DNA of 64,000 nucleotides from Mauremys mutica (Eukaryota; Chordata; Testudines; Geoemydidae): contig NC_059081.1 of assembly GCF_020497125.1 (NCBI RefSeq), forward strand, positions 13,797,105 to 13,861,104. The letters are read 5' to 3'. The position numbers were made by a program, and so were the translations under genes. This document shows, piece after piece, positions 37,130-49,720 of this stretch (the first letter of the stretch is position 1; each line of letters starts with the position of its first letter). The notes beneath the pieces are model-generated. The model was not told the origin of the DNA and searched no databases. It saw nothing but the letters and a program-made list of their open reading frames with translations.

Positions 37130-37510
37130 GATTGATATGCCAAATGGGAAGTCAAGAGACTTGGGTCTCAACCTGCCACAAATGTCCTGTGTAATATTGG
37201 GGAAGTTACTTGGAGCTCTGTCTTGCAAAGTGATGAACTCTCTGGGTCCAGTTCAGCAAAACCCTGGGTCAAAGTCAATGGGACAACTCAAAGTTAAGCA
37301 TAAATGCTTTACCGGAACAGGACCAGAATGCTCTGAACCCTGAAGGAAAGAGCTCTAAGACTTTCTCTGTCTCAGTTTGCTCAATCTGTGAAATGGGAAC
37401 AATACCGCCTATCTATCTTGTGGGTTTTTTGTGGAACTGAACTCACTCACGTCTATGAAATGCTTCGAGATCCTCAGATAGAAGGCACTGTAGAAGTACA
37501 AATTAATACG
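37130..37510 (+). repeat. MIR SINE, split by a palindromic MITE
   Basis: The right part has TCTCTGTCTCAGTTTGCTCA, ATCTGTGAAATGGGAACAAT and ATGCTTCGAGATCCTCAGAT, the conserved core and 3' part of MIR-type SINEs in + orientation. The left part (37138-37235) keeps the GTCAAGAGACTTGGGTCTC and TGTGTAATATTGGGGAAGTT segments. Between them, about 37241-37330, an unrelated GTCAATGGGACAACTC palindrome-type MITE is inserted. Confidence 0.7.
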
Positions 37511-38059
37511 ATCTTACTTTGGGATTATATTCTGAAGTCAGCGAGAGCCTGTATATGGAACTGAAGCTGGAACTTGGCCCTTAATGAATTATGATAATAA
37601 TTTGAGCCTCTATGGAACTGAAGTTAATAGTAATTATGTATGTTTATCTGAAACCAGAACCTGAACGTTTAATATATTTATGACTTTGAAGGGGGAAAAA
37701 ACCCCCAAACATACAGCAAGAAAATGCAGTTTACTGATACTTCAAAACTGGAAACTGAGGGCCTGATCCAAAGTCCATTGAAGTCAACGGAAAGACCCAC
37801 TGAGCAGTCAAAACAAAGGAAATGGCACCATGAGCATGGATGGTTTATGGAGAAATAAAAGATGATAAGGGCCTTAGGTCAAAAAACTTAGCCTTCATAA
37901 TTAGTCAGATCCCACAAAGGAATAGGAGGGGAAGGATTTAAGAGGATGAAAATAATCTGGATATGGAGGAGGCATATGTCAAAACATTATTTCACTGATG
38001 TGAAAACGATTAGTGAGGCCATGACTGAGGCCGCATGACCCACCTGGTCAGTACCTGAT

Positions 38060-38235
38060 AGGGAATCAGGTGACTTGGCTTGTATTCCTGGCTCTGACAC
38101 TGAGATGGAATGTGATATTAGACAAGTCATTTCACCTGTCTGGGTCTCAGTTTCCTTATCTGTAGACTGGGCATATGGATAAGCCTCTTTCCTTAGTAAA
38201 GTGCTTTGAGATCTATGAATTAAAAGAGCTATGTT
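38060..38235 (+). repeat. MIR SINE
   Basis: The segment runs from GGTGACTTGGCTTGTATTCC through ATTAGACAAGTCATTTCACC, GGGTCTCAGTTTCCTTATCT and GTAGACTGGGCATATGGATA to AAAGTGCTTTGAGATC. This is the MIR order, uninterrupted, and ancient by divergence. Confidence 0.75.
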
Positions 38236-38340
38236 ATTACTACTACTGTAACAATAGTGGACAGAAACTCAAGCAGCATCTGGACTGCATTGTGCTAAGT
38301 ATTGACCAAGCAAATAGTAAAATAGAGTCTACAATCTAAT

Positions 38341-38455
38341 GCACCGATCTTGCAAACACACACTTATCCATGTGCAGGCAAGTAGCTCCACTAACTTCAA
38401 TGGCCCGGGACTACTCAATACTTACTCACACGCTTAAAATTAAGCATGCGTATAA
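38341..38455. mobile_element. Palindromic MITE-like element (TTAAGCATG type)
   Basis: Contains ACTTCAATGGCCCGGGACTA then CTCAATACTTACTCACACGC and AAAATTAAGCATGCG, with the left half (CTTATCCATGTGCAGGCAAG) as degraded partner. It looks like the same family as the insert at 37241-37330. Confidence 0.4.
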
Positions 38456-38499
38456 ACAGAAGGAACCAGGGAAAGAGGACAAAGGCAACAGTAGGCTTG

Positions 38500-41400
38500 G
38501 AAAGATTAGATTTTTAATTGGTAAATGTTGGTAAGCGTCAATTTCACACAAAGTGACAAAAAAACAAAAGAAAACAAAAAAAATTCCATCGACAAGGCAA
38601 GGTAAGAAAAATGCTGCTTGAGATCGTAGCAGAGTTTGATTTAAGGATGTTTACTTTGTATATTTGGACATCTGATGTTGACAATTTGCTTTAACAGTTA
38701 TCAAGCTTTAACTTTTTGAATCTCAACATCAGCTGTCATTAAAGAATTATAATTTCCCCCACACCTGACACCCCAATTTCCCCCCATTGCCTGACACCCC
38801 AATAATTTTCCACAACTCTGGACATTTAATAGCTAAAAATAAAAATGCTTAAAACCCATAATTTCATGCAACTGTAAAAACTGAAAAAAAATACTTAAAT
38901 AGAAACATCGACATTATCCGTCAAAATGATAAAAAATAAAAATCTAATTCTTCCAAGCCTAGATACCAGGATAGAAAGCACACGGTTGCAAAGACTAGCA
39001 ATGAGCACAGCAAGATGGGTTTGTGACGATTATTTTTTTAAATGAAGAATAAAATATAAAAATGATAAATAAAATAGCTCTCAGAAAGCAACAGGGGAAT
39101 GTGCACAGTCTTGATTACCTAATTATGAAAGGAATATTACGGAAATGGAAAAAGTACAATGAAGTCCCAGAATGACACAGAGACTGGAGGTCCTTAGTGA
39201 TTCAGAAATGGTTAGTGAAACTAGGTCTGTATTCCTAGAAAAAGAAAAGATTAAGAGGGGACATCACTGAGCTGCCGAGAATGCTGGAGGGAATTGAGAG
39301 GCAAGATGTTGCAGTTATTAGAGCTAATGTCTAATATAAGACCGAGACACATGACTCAAGCTACGAAAGGTCTTGAGCTGGAGGAATTTAATATTTTTTT
39401 TTGCCAGTCAGTATGTTTTATAAATTAACAAGTGCTGCTCTAGAAGCAACCAGTCTGACCAGTTTTCAAAAGGAGCAAGAAGCCAATACAGAGAAAAAAG
39501 TATATAGTATGGAGAACAACTGGTAATGCTAGGAAGGGACAGGCCTAGCTGGACTTCCTGGCTTCCTGCCATCCTAAGATTTTCTTACGTCCCTGTGTAA
39601 TCTTCTGATTTTTGATTTAGATGTTTCGTGAAAATGTGGCCCAGTGGTTGGTACATACTAGGCATTAGCCCAAGAAAAAGAGCTAAAAAAATGTACTGTA
39701 TCTCATTAAAGAATTTTTAAACAGAGACTTTGAGGCGCCATTTGCTTCTAGTTACTCATCTTTGCAAATGTCTCTTGTCTTCCCAGGCGATGCCCTGATG
39801 TGTTAGCATTAGCAGCCTGTGGATTTCTGAAACTCACTGGAACAGAAATTCAAAAAGGCCAACCTATATCATTTTAGCAGAGACAACAACAGAAAGCAAA
39901 AGAGAGGTAAGGGAAAAAAAAGAAAAAGAAAAAAGAAAATCAAGTGAACTAAACAATACGGGATCTTTCCATGCACATAAACTGTCCCATCTGAAACAAG
40001 GTTGAATGATGCCGCTTTTATGATTGCTCTCTGGAAAAAGGATCTTTAAAATATTTACAATTCAATTAACAATATTTACTTACAGAAAATTGTAAAAAAG
40101 AAAACACAATTTATCTTTAGTGATTTTTAATTTCCATCGATGATTCCAATATAAATGTTGCTGTCAGCACAAAGAACAATGTACACCAGGAAGTGGATTT
40201 TGTAAACAATTTCTTAAAGCACAAAGTTTAAATATTAATTTATCCATAATTGATGGAGAAGCAATTAAACATTTTACAAAGCTGAATTTCTCCCTCCTTT
40301 ACTTTCACCTCCCTTTTCATTTAACCGCAGTATAGAAAGTAGATGTAAAACAATAGAACCCTAAGCTGCACGGAATTCTAAGCCCAGCTTGCCTTAAAGC
40401 TACAATATGGATTTAATTTATATGCAAATGTAAGCAATAAAAAGTCAGACACTGTAGAAATTATAGTATTTTGAGTAGATGCTGCTACACAGGCACATAA
40501 ACCAGCATTCTGATTTCAAACAAGGAACTAATTACTATTGGTTACTAAAACACCTTTTCCTTTTAATCTCTCTCTCTCTCTCTTTTTTTTTAAACAAACA
40601 ATGTGTAAATTTCTTTCTTAAGGAAAAAAAAAAAGAAAAGAAAGGAAGAAAGAACCCCCACCTCCCCCAAGAATATTGGGGATGAGAGAATTTAAACAGC
40701 CAGAAATATCTCCTGTGAGATTCAACATCAGGATAATTTCACAGTCTCGCTTTTTGACTGCTGTGTCCTGAAACTGACCAGCACCATGCAAGGCTGATCA
40801 AAGGCCATCGGAAACATCAAGTAAGCCTAAATGGGGCTAAAGTATGCTAATAGAGAAGCTAAATGTACTTTAATCCTGTTATAATACAAGGTAACTTAGA
40901 GGCAGTGAAGGGCCTTGTTGCTTTTCCCTACTGGTTCCAGGACCCCTGCAAATCTTGAATAGAAGTAGCTTCCTATTCTTTTTTCTGCTTGGGTATGGCT
41001 TTCTCAGATGCACGCATAGGCACCTCCTCCTCCGTTTACTAAGTGTCAACAGTCGGGTGAGCAAGACTTCTTAGCTCCTTAGATCAGTACCCTGTGACCT
41101 TCCACATTTAAGCACAGACCATTAGGCTAAGCTTTCCAGCTGTTGCCTGAATTATGAGGGATTTTTTCAGAGGAGGGCAGAGCTTAGTGGAACACTAGGC
41201 AACAGTTTTATATTATGTCCCGACTACCACCCAACTTGCTATGCAGATGAATGTGCACGAGGACTTGCTTTTCTACAGTCTTTCAACAGAGGAGCAATAT
41301 TCAGTCAAAATAGGGCAATGCTTTGAAGTGATTAAAATCCCTGGTTGTCCAAGTTCAATATCATTGTACTTACTCAGGGAATCATAATCTAATTTTAGGA

Positions 41401-44090
41401 AGCAGAAACAAAGTAAACATTATTTAATTGTTCTGCACTGTACAATAAGATTGAAATGAGGGCTCCAAGATTATATATTTTTTTTATTTCCCTTCTTCAC
41501 TTTAAACCTTTAGTTCTGTGCTTCCTGGACAAAGATAAACCAGAGATAACTCATGGTAGCTCCGCACATGAAATGATATGATTTGGTAGGTGCCCCAAAG
41601 TAATGTGTGCAAGCCCTAGCTTACAAAGAAGACTGATGTAATTTTAAAGCCAGCCAACTGCCTCAGTGACTGTATCAGAAGATTAAAAACAAAGGTTTCA
41701 TTGAAGCACTACCTCCCACTGTGCAGCTGAAAGTCTTATGGCTGAGGCAAATGGTCCTAAATATCTTTCTGCTAAGTACAAATTACATTCTGGATATATT
41801 AAGTTGTAATGGTGTATTTCCAAGCGTCACTTTGCTTGTGTGAGAACATCAGTGAAAACTCAAAAAATGCTGACTGTATTGCACATGGAAACCAAAAGGA
41901 ATTTAAGTCTTTCACAGAAAATGTTTTGTTCATATGAGATGGTTCCCTTCTCCCCCACCCCCGCAGTCCGGGTAAGCCTTGAGTTTCAAATGCCATAACC
42001 AGTACATAGAGTACGTATTTCTGAAACCTATTGCAGAGAAATACTATCCTGGCCTAGTGAACTAATATCCATATTTACATTCCAAAGCGCTACTTCGCTG
42101 TATTAGATGTCCTTTAAGTCAGCAGAAATGTAACTGAATAAAAATGCTCCAGAAAATGTCTTTTTAATGTGGAATTACCTTTCATTTACATAGGCGACAT
42201 CTTAACTGAGCACAGGTTAGAAGGCTTTGAGTAATAGAAACAGTAATATAAAACTTAATGATTAGCATTCATTCTGCTCCCAAATGATCAATTAAATGCT
42301 AAGTTAACATACAAAGGAAGTCTACGAACATGCCTCAACTTGTATTACGTTGTAAATACTCTAGCCTCTATGAGAGAGAGACAGGGGTAGCAGGGCCACA
42401 CTGTTCTCAAAGTGCTGGATGAGAGGAATGCTATGGTCATTCCACGAGCGGTCTTGTTCTCCCACTCATTTCCACCTGAGGGGTTCGCACACATACACCC
42501 AAAGATACTGGGCCAAATATAACAATAAAAAGCCCCCTCTCTAACTTGCTCTCTTCTCCTCAGATAGAACGGACAGTGCAGAAAATCTTTAACTGATAGG
42601 GGTTTACGGCAGAAATTCTTTGCAACCACTGAATTAGGCACAAGTGACATACATGTCGATTATGAAATCTATATGTAGCAAGTACAGGACAATTACACAT
42701 ACCAGACCAAATCCTACTTCATCTTACTCATACAAAGGTCCCATTGGCTTCAGCAATCCCATTTCTCTGAGAAAGCTGAGGAGAAACTTGACTCATTATG
42801 TTCTGACAGAATAGAGTTACTAGTAGAAAACTGTATTTGGCAAAGACATGTTTAGCCTGTCTTGAAATGTTTAAAGTCTGATTTTTATTTACTATAAATC
42901 TATCAGGGAGAACCCAATTTCTGGTTTTTAATCTAGCCACCTACCCATCCACTGGTTCTGTCTGTCTGTCCCCCCACTTATAAAATTAAATGAACTGCAG
43001 GCTTGTCATAATCAACAGCATGTGAAATAAAACACAAATACTTCCTTCTGGGTTTCTTTTAAATTAACACCCCTACTTCCCAATACATTGAAACCTGATA
43101 AAGTTTTCGTTTTCACAAATATCCAGATGCGTTTTGATAGTATGATACTTTTCCAAGTAAAGAACTATGTCATAAAAATATTTTATTTTCAAAATTAAAT
43201 GTTTGATTTAGAGACAGAGAATTTCAGTTTACTGGCAATGGTGTTAGCAGTGATATTTCCAATATTTCTAAAAGGGCTTTCTAGATTACAATTGGTGAAT
43301 GGAGAAACAGAACTGAGTTTTTCTAAAAATCAGTTTAAATTGAGGAACTATTTTTAAAAAACCCTTATAATTTATAAGGTAATGATCATTCAAGCTGTAC
43401 AGATGTAATCCTACTTCCACTGAGGCCAATGAAAATTTTAGCATTGATTTCAATATCTAAAGCATCAGGCACTATATAATGAATACAAAATGACACAAAA
43501 ATAATCCCATCTCAGTATATACCTGAATAGCAATGGCGATTTGCCATTTAGGATTTGTTTTGTTCATTCATGCTTTTTACAGTTTCTTATATTCATTAAT
43601 ATCTTTCAATAAAATTCCTGTCACTTCATCAACATTTTATTATTGCTTCAACATAGATAATTAAAATTTAATAGTGTTATTTCTGAGAATTATAATCTGA
43701 GAATTACTATTTTGCTCACATTAAGAGAATTAACTGGAGATCTTGCAACTGTAAAACACAGAGGAAAGCAAAGTGCAGTCCTGTATGAATGCAATGCCCT
43801 TACTGAGTTACAACAACTGCTAAAGCCGGTCACAGAGCTGATAAAGTGACTCACATTCACTAATATTTTATAAAATTGTGTGTGCACTAAGAAGAGTGGT
43901 GGTAGGTGTTCTCTATATATTGGATACTGAATTTGCAACAGTGAATATTTTCAACCTGGACAAAAAAATCAGAAAATCCGATAAAGAGGAGTTGAGATAA
44001 GGTTGTATAAAAAAAAATCTCTTTTACGATACTGTAAACATTGTATTGCATCAATCTGATTTTTGCATGTGGAAATCTGTCAAATTAAAA
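38500..44090. other. Long AT-rich intergenic block, repeat-poor, no gene recognised
   Basis: About 5.6 kb. It is dominated by A/T-rich unique sequence with small pyrimidine or CT runs (40567-40583). The part at 39980-40460 is free of repeats and contains several TAATTA or TAATTGA-like sites, which makes it a candidate conserved element. No open frame above about 100 codons shows family motifs. Confidence 0.35.
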
Positions 44091-44095
44091 TTCAT

Positions 44096-44184
44096 GGGCC
44101 AGATCCAAGACAGATGTAAATTAATGTACTTGCCATTTCTTCAGTGCAGATATGTCAGTTTACTCCAACTGAGGGTCAGGCCTC
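44096..44184. mobile_element. Palindromic MITE-like element (GGGCCAGATCC type)
   Basis: The left arm GGGCCAGATCCAAGACAGAT then GTAAATT pairs with the right arm CAGTTTACTCCAACTGAGGG then TCAGGCCTC. It is related to the element at 18308-18398. Confidence 0.55.
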
Positions 44185-44649
44185 ATATTTTGGTTTTACA
44201 TGATTTAAAACTAAGCAGATTAAAAGGGGCTGAAGAAAAAGAACTGCAGACTGTAACATCCTGGTCTCCACATATTTTGTTAAATGAATCTAATTTTATA
44301 TAAACAAAACAAAAAAGAAGCAAAAATAACCTGGTAATAATAAGCTAGTTTGCTACAGTGTTTTCTGACCTTGTCATTGAGCTGTGGTGTATATGATTTA
44401 GTTGGGAGGCACATTTTAGGCGCATGACATAGATTATTGCTCTGAAGCACTGTTCCCAAGAATGAAGTGAAGGAGGAGTAAATATATTTGACCTTGCTAT
44501 AATGAGTTAGAATAATTAATACAGGAACTAGTGGAGACTGTGAGATGCTAACCCCATTTGGGCATGCTCCCTGCTAAATTTAGTTGTAGTCTGGCACTTA
44601 GATACCATGGTGAGAAGTCTGATAGAGAAGAAAGGTGAGGCAGTAAGGT

Positions 44650-44738
44650 CCATTGGCTATGGTAGAAGACTGGGAGTCGGGTTCTCCTGCCCTTGGGCAA
44701 GTCACTTTACCTTTCTGTGTCTCAGTTTCCCTATATCA
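44650..44738 (+). repeat. MIR SINE fragment
   Basis: GACTGGGAGTCGGGTTCTCC then TGCCCTTGGGCAAGTCACTT and TGTGTCTCAGTTTCCCTATA form the MIR core. The 3' part has been lost next to the (CA)n tract. Confidence 0.7.
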
Positions 44739-44740
44739 CT

Positions 44741-44742
<2 letters not shown>

Positions 44743-44830
<88 letters not shown>
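44743..44830. repeat. (CA)44 microsatellite
   Basis: An uninterrupted 88-base CA repeat, followed after 20 bases by short CT-rich runs. Open frames over it are artefacts of alternating Thr/His codons. Confidence 0.98.
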
Positions 44831-44832
<2 letters not shown>

Positions 44833-46114
44833 CTTAGCTACATTCTCTCTCTCACTCTCTCTCTCCAGCTAAGACAATAATTCCATTCTATTCCTGGCAC
44901 CTGCAAGGACCTCTCAACATGACTCATGTTCGCCACAGGCTCTCCCCTTATTTACAGGTGTGTGTGCCCTGCCTGCCTGTGTTCATCAGATATTTGTTTC
45001 CAACTCTGCCTGAAAGTGGGATGAAGCAAATATTTTCTGTGGGCAGGATGGGCTTGAAAACACACGGATCCAAAACATCCCGTTTGAATGCTTTCTTCAG
45101 CTAATTTAGTACAAAAGGTGGCATTTCACCAAGAACAACATGGTCATTCCGTTCCTTTTTTTGGGATAGAGTGCGCTCTAGCTGGCAACCTGTGGAAGAT
45201 GCAATTTCAACAGGAGCATCTGGCTCCTTTGTACAGTGCACAAGCAATTGTGTGGACTAGAGGATGGCTTTGGATCAGCTCCGGATCAGCTGTGTAGTTA
45301 GCCTGTTGGTGACATGTCTCGGTTGCTTTTCCTACTAGACTCTATTTTATTTTGACTCCCTTTTGAGCCTCCTACATGTATAGCCTTTCCCTGTAAATTC
45401 CCAGGGACAGTTTCGTTCATAGGTACTGGCAAGGCCTGTAGCTTGACTAGGGCTATTGGATCCATTCTTACAGTGGCATTGGGTGCTTTGTTATTGTACA
45501 ACTATAACTATTCAATTTTAAAATAAAACATGGTGTTTCTTCCCTCCCTTTTCCTAATTTTTTGTTTATTTCTACCAGGTGCATTTATGCAAAACACATC
45601 AAACAACAGGGTCAGCTCCAGAGGCCTCTTCTTCTGTCTTTAAGCAACATTGTGTGATTATTTATTATGATTAATTATAATTATTTTATTAGCAATATCT
45701 GTATGAACACAGGAACATTTGGCAGACATGATTGGCAACCAACATGACATGGCAGACCTGTCCTGATTGGCACAGCAGGAAGGAACTGAGATGCAGGCCA
45801 GCATGTTTGTGACAAGAGCCCTTCGGGCCATGGCAGGACATCGTGTTGGGCATCATGTGGCGGGGGGTGTTGGGCATGCCTGGCATGGCACTGTGTGTGG
45901 GGAGTACCTTGCTTTAATTCATTGGGGTAAGAGCGGCAAAGTGCACTCCTACCTGCCACCTGCTAGCACTGACTGTGACACAGACGCTAGTCAGTGCTGG
46001 GTGGGCAAGATGGGGAGGGGAGGACAAGCTTGGGCACGTCATTTATAATGGTGTCATAGTCGAGACCTCTTTTTTGCACTACTCTGAGCACTACTTTGAA
46101 CATGCACTCAGTGG

Positions 46115-46325
46115 GGGCAGGAAGGAGAGACACTCTGTGTTCTCTGTCTCCAACGTAATATTATTGGGAGCCACTAGATGTGCTGTTCCACACAGTCTTC
46201 CAGGTTCTGTCAAAATGACTGTATGGCCAGTTAGATCTTGGAGAAATGCTGTATTGCTAATTCTTCAGCATAACAGCAGCAAAGATGTTCACTGCTTGAA
46301 TCTCTCTGACTAAAATAATCAAATC
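46115..46325 (+). repeat. 5' LTR remnant of the gypsy-type element
   Basis: The segment 46157-46310 aligns by eye with 49940-50098, including the nearly identical GGCCAGTTAGATCTTGGAGA versus GGCAGCTAGATCTTTGGAGA (at 46225 and 50010). A shared tail reads AGTTCACCAGCTTG-like to TCTCTCT. The pair brackets the pol remnants in direct orientation, as LTRs do. The start is uncertain. Confidence 0.6.
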
Positions 46326-47114
46326 ATTTATTTAGTATAGAACCGAAGGGTTGTTGGCTAAGGATTTTGCATTTACTGAAATGGATAAAACTATTAGGAA
46401 TTGGATCATATTTGGGCAACTGATCTTGATTTAAATGAAGCAATATGCTTTTGCTACAACACTCGACCTGGCAAAAGTCCAGCTAAAATCAACATTTAAG
46501 GAGAAGGCAGCGTATGGAGCAGCAAAGCATCACCGTGCCTTTAGGAAACAATGAAAATAAATAAATATCTCATGCACACAAGCAGGCAGACGACAAGCCC
46601 ATAGATAAGGGGCGAGCCTCTGGCAAAAGTGGGGGCAGCGACAAAGCCAGATAAATCCCTAGCAAAATTACAAAGGAGTCAGAAATTAAAAAAAAAAAGA
46701 ACAGATAAAGTATGCAAATCGGAGCAAAGTCAAAATAATCTATTGGGGGCAGGTGAACAGCCACAGCTGATTTTTTACCCTTGCGCAAACATGAGTAGCA
46801 CAACAATAGGTTCAGTTGCAGCTGCCTAACTGGACCCAGATCTCGAATCACAGAACCCACAAAGGTCCACAAAGGTTACTACTGGGGAGAAGTGTTGCCA
46901 GGTTAATTTCAAACCAGAGACTTGTGCACAAGTCAATGTAACACCCCCCAAAGCTCTTTATCAATTAAAGATTTCTAACGCCATCCCAACACAACTGTTT
47001 CATTAGAGAGGCGCAAGCCATTGGACGTGCAAGGTACAAGCACCAGACTATGTTAGCACAATGAGGTTGCAAAATGTCTACAATTTTACATTTCATATAC
47101 AGAAGCCCACTAAC

Positions 47115-48640
47115 GCTTGGTATCAGATTATGCTTGGATCTTAACTTGATCAAATTGGTATACTCAAACATCCCATTTACAGTACCATTAATACCTGCTG
47201 AACCAGATGAAGTAATTAAAGAGTATATTCAGGTATTGCATGGGTCAAGGCAGTTTCCAGAGAAATACAAGACTAAAAATGGATACCATTGTAGATCATA
47301 GAGTACATGTCCTCCCCTCAGCCTCACCCTCCCAAAAAAATCTCAGATGTAATGTGACGTCAATGAGCTAAGTAGATTTTGAGGATGGAAAACTTAGGGA
47401 TAATTTACAAAGTAGCTGGGGGGGAGGGTGAGTCCAAGGGAACAGCAGAAAAACCACACAAAAGACAGTTGAGTCTATGCCCAAATCCACGAGAACTCAC
47501 CAAGGCAATCCAGCGAGAGCATTGCCAGATGCCTACATGTGATGACGCAATGAGTAAACTGGCTGATGTTCAGGTTTTCAATGCCCTTCATGCCAGAGCT
47601 GGGTAATGAACGATAAAACTGATCAAAGAAAGATCAATAGTGACCAGTGTTAATACTCCACAAGGGAAGAACTGAATCGCTCACTGATCCTTCAGTGTCC
47701 ATTCAGCTAGAGAAGTGCTTCAGAAGAAAGAGGATGAAATCTATACTGTGATTTGTGAGGTTGCAGCCATAGTGGAAGACCATGATACTAATCAGCATGA
47801 CATGCTGCAGAGGCAGAGTAAAAAGGATCACATAAAAAAAAAGAGAACAAATGATTTATATCTGCAACTGAAATATTTAGGTCAAATTGACTCAGCAGAG
47901 GATATCAAAGCCATCTTTGCAAAAGTGGCAGCAATCACTATATGAGGCCATCAAAGAACCATGCTAAGCTAGAAAAGATATGGAGAGATTGTCAGAAGTC
48001 TTGGTGCGCCTAAAGAAAGACTCAAGAATTTCAATGGAATATCCCAACAAGAGTTTGCCTTCACCAAAGTGACGCAGTTACTTGCCAGTGCAGGCACATT
48101 GCTTAACATTACAGTATGATATAAAGAGGTGACACTTCAGGTGTGTGCCTCCAAACGACAACTTGGAGTTGTGTTACTGCTCAAAGGGAAGCCATTGGTT
48201 TATGTGTACAACTCTCTCAAGCAAAGAAATAAGCTATATTGAAAAAGAGGTGCGAGCACAGGTATAGAGCTGTGAGTGCTTCTATTAACATGTGTATGGG
48301 AGAAAAGGTAAGCCAGGAAATGTAATCATTAAAAAAAACCAAACCAACCCCATCCACCAAGGTTACAAAGAATGATGTTGCACCTGCAAAAATAGGATAT
48401 GGTAGTTAAACACCAACCAGAAAATTATATACTCGTTATTGATATATTACACCAATTGTTTCTGGCAGGGCGTGGCAATATGGAGGAATTATCTGATGCA
48501 CATGTTCATCTAGTCATGTCCAGTTTGCCTGTATCAGACATCACAGTGATGGAGACTAGGGTTGTAACTAAGATAATCTCCAGTTATCTATGTTGCTGGA
48601 AACTATCATTGCTGGTTGACCAAGAAAAACACAATTGCAT
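47115..48640 (+). pseudogene. Gypsy pol remnant: protease end, reverse transcriptase, RNase H
   Basis: Motifs can be read in several shifted frames. LCLDLNLIKLVYS at about 47.13-47.17 kb resembles the protease C-terminus. IQREHCQMPT and SKLADVQVF at about 47.50-47.59 belong to the reverse transcriptase fingers/palm. VAAIVEDHD at about 47.76 stands where the catalytic DD motif belongs, with the first Asp changed. KYLGQIDSAED at about 47.87 is the downstream RT block. VTLQVCASKRQLGVVLL at 48129-48179 is the RNase H beta-strand region, where the catalytic Asp is replaced by Cys. NMEELSDAHVHLVMSSLPVS at about 48.48-48.54 follows RNase H. No part could encode an active enzyme. Confidence 0.75.
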
Positions 48641-48755
48641 CTGCCATAAGATTCCATTCTGGACATTCCGTAAGGAGCTAACTGCTTGAAAGGTAAAAAA
48701 AAGAATTTTGGTTCCACAATCAAATAGATCAAAACCAACATTCATTCATTCATAC

Positions 48756-48842
48756 AGACAAGGAGGGTGAGGTAATATCTTTTACTGTTGGTGGAAGAGA
48801 CCAGCTTTCAAGCTGCACACAGAGATCTTCATTTGGGACATA
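48756..48842 (-). mobile_element. Penelope-like 3' end with hammerhead-like core, nested in the gypsy element
   Basis: On the + strand GACAAGGAGGGTGAGGTAAT then ATCTTTTACTG, TTGGTGGAAGAGACCAGC, TTTCAAGCTGCACACAGAGA and TCTTCATTTGGGACA follow the order of a common amniote repeat read in reverse. Its reverse complement has TGAAGA, a hairpin-like segment and TTGAAAGC, the layout of a decayed hammerhead core. It lies between the RNase H and integrase remnants, so it is younger than the gypsy element. Confidence 0.55.
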
Positions 48843-49049
48843 CAGTAATTAAGTTATACAAGCTCAGGGCCAGAAATCTATAGTTTCAGCCTCGTATGAA
48901 TATACAAATTAAAAACCTTCTAAAAAGTCTAATTTGCCTATAGCATCACACCTCAAATTCTAAGGATCCTTTGAACCTTTATTACCTGCTATCTAGCCCA
49001 TGACAGAAGATAGCAATGGGTTCTTTCACACTGATAATGCAAACAATGT

Positions 49050-49400
49050 GCTTGTAGTATACTTTTATAGTAATTATTTTGAGCTTGAGAGATTGAAAAC
49101 CACAAAAACTTCCAGAGTATTTTGGAAATATAATGGCATCTTTGCTGGACGTGGCATATTTTAGGAGATAGAATCGGACACTGACACACCACCTAGTACC
49201 TACCTGTGATTTTTATTACACAACCTTTCACCATCAAATGGGCAAACAGAAAACAAATAGTGGTCAGACAGTGAAATGCTTACGGGTACAAATCAGAGTG
49301 CAGGAGACCCATACCACCAGAAAGTTTTGTTCATCAGAACTGCACAATACATCTGAACACACCAGAACTCACACAGCCAAGACATGTTATGTTTAAAGTC
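49050..49400 (+). pseudogene. Gypsy integrase remnant
   Basis: SNYFELERLKTTKTSRVFWK from 49069 corresponds to the catalytic-core beta-strand/helix region of Ty3/gypsy integrases. FHHQMGKQK from about 49226 corresponds to the conserved HHQxNGQ-like motif near the core end. The catalytic Asp-Glu region between them is scrambled by indels. It completes the pol order before the 3' LTR. Confidence 0.7.
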
Positions 49401-49720
49401 AATAACATTACCCAAGGTATTCATGTTGCAAAAGCAACTGGCAGACTGAATCTGAGAAAATTTATTATAATAGAGTTCATAATTTGTTTGAACATAAGTA
49501 GCAATCTTTTGACAAATTTTGTTTTCGCAAACTATGATTATTATTATAATAACAATTATAATTTATATATATATAAATAGTAGTGAATATTGGGTAGACA
49601 GTACATATTAAGTTTATATTGATAACTTGATAATTTTTCATTTTCTTCTGTAGACTTTCTACATGAGACAATTTTAAATATTTTTTTCCTACCATTACTA
49701 CTACCTATCCAACTGCACCA

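Noticed and set aside
44607..44880. Open frames rich in Thr/His
   Set aside because: They translate the CA microsatellite and are not genes.
45715..46050. G-rich open frames with repeated GGCATG-like words
   Set aside because: The words are irregular and the translation has no motif. It lies just upstream of the gypsy LTR and may be part of it, but I could not support this.
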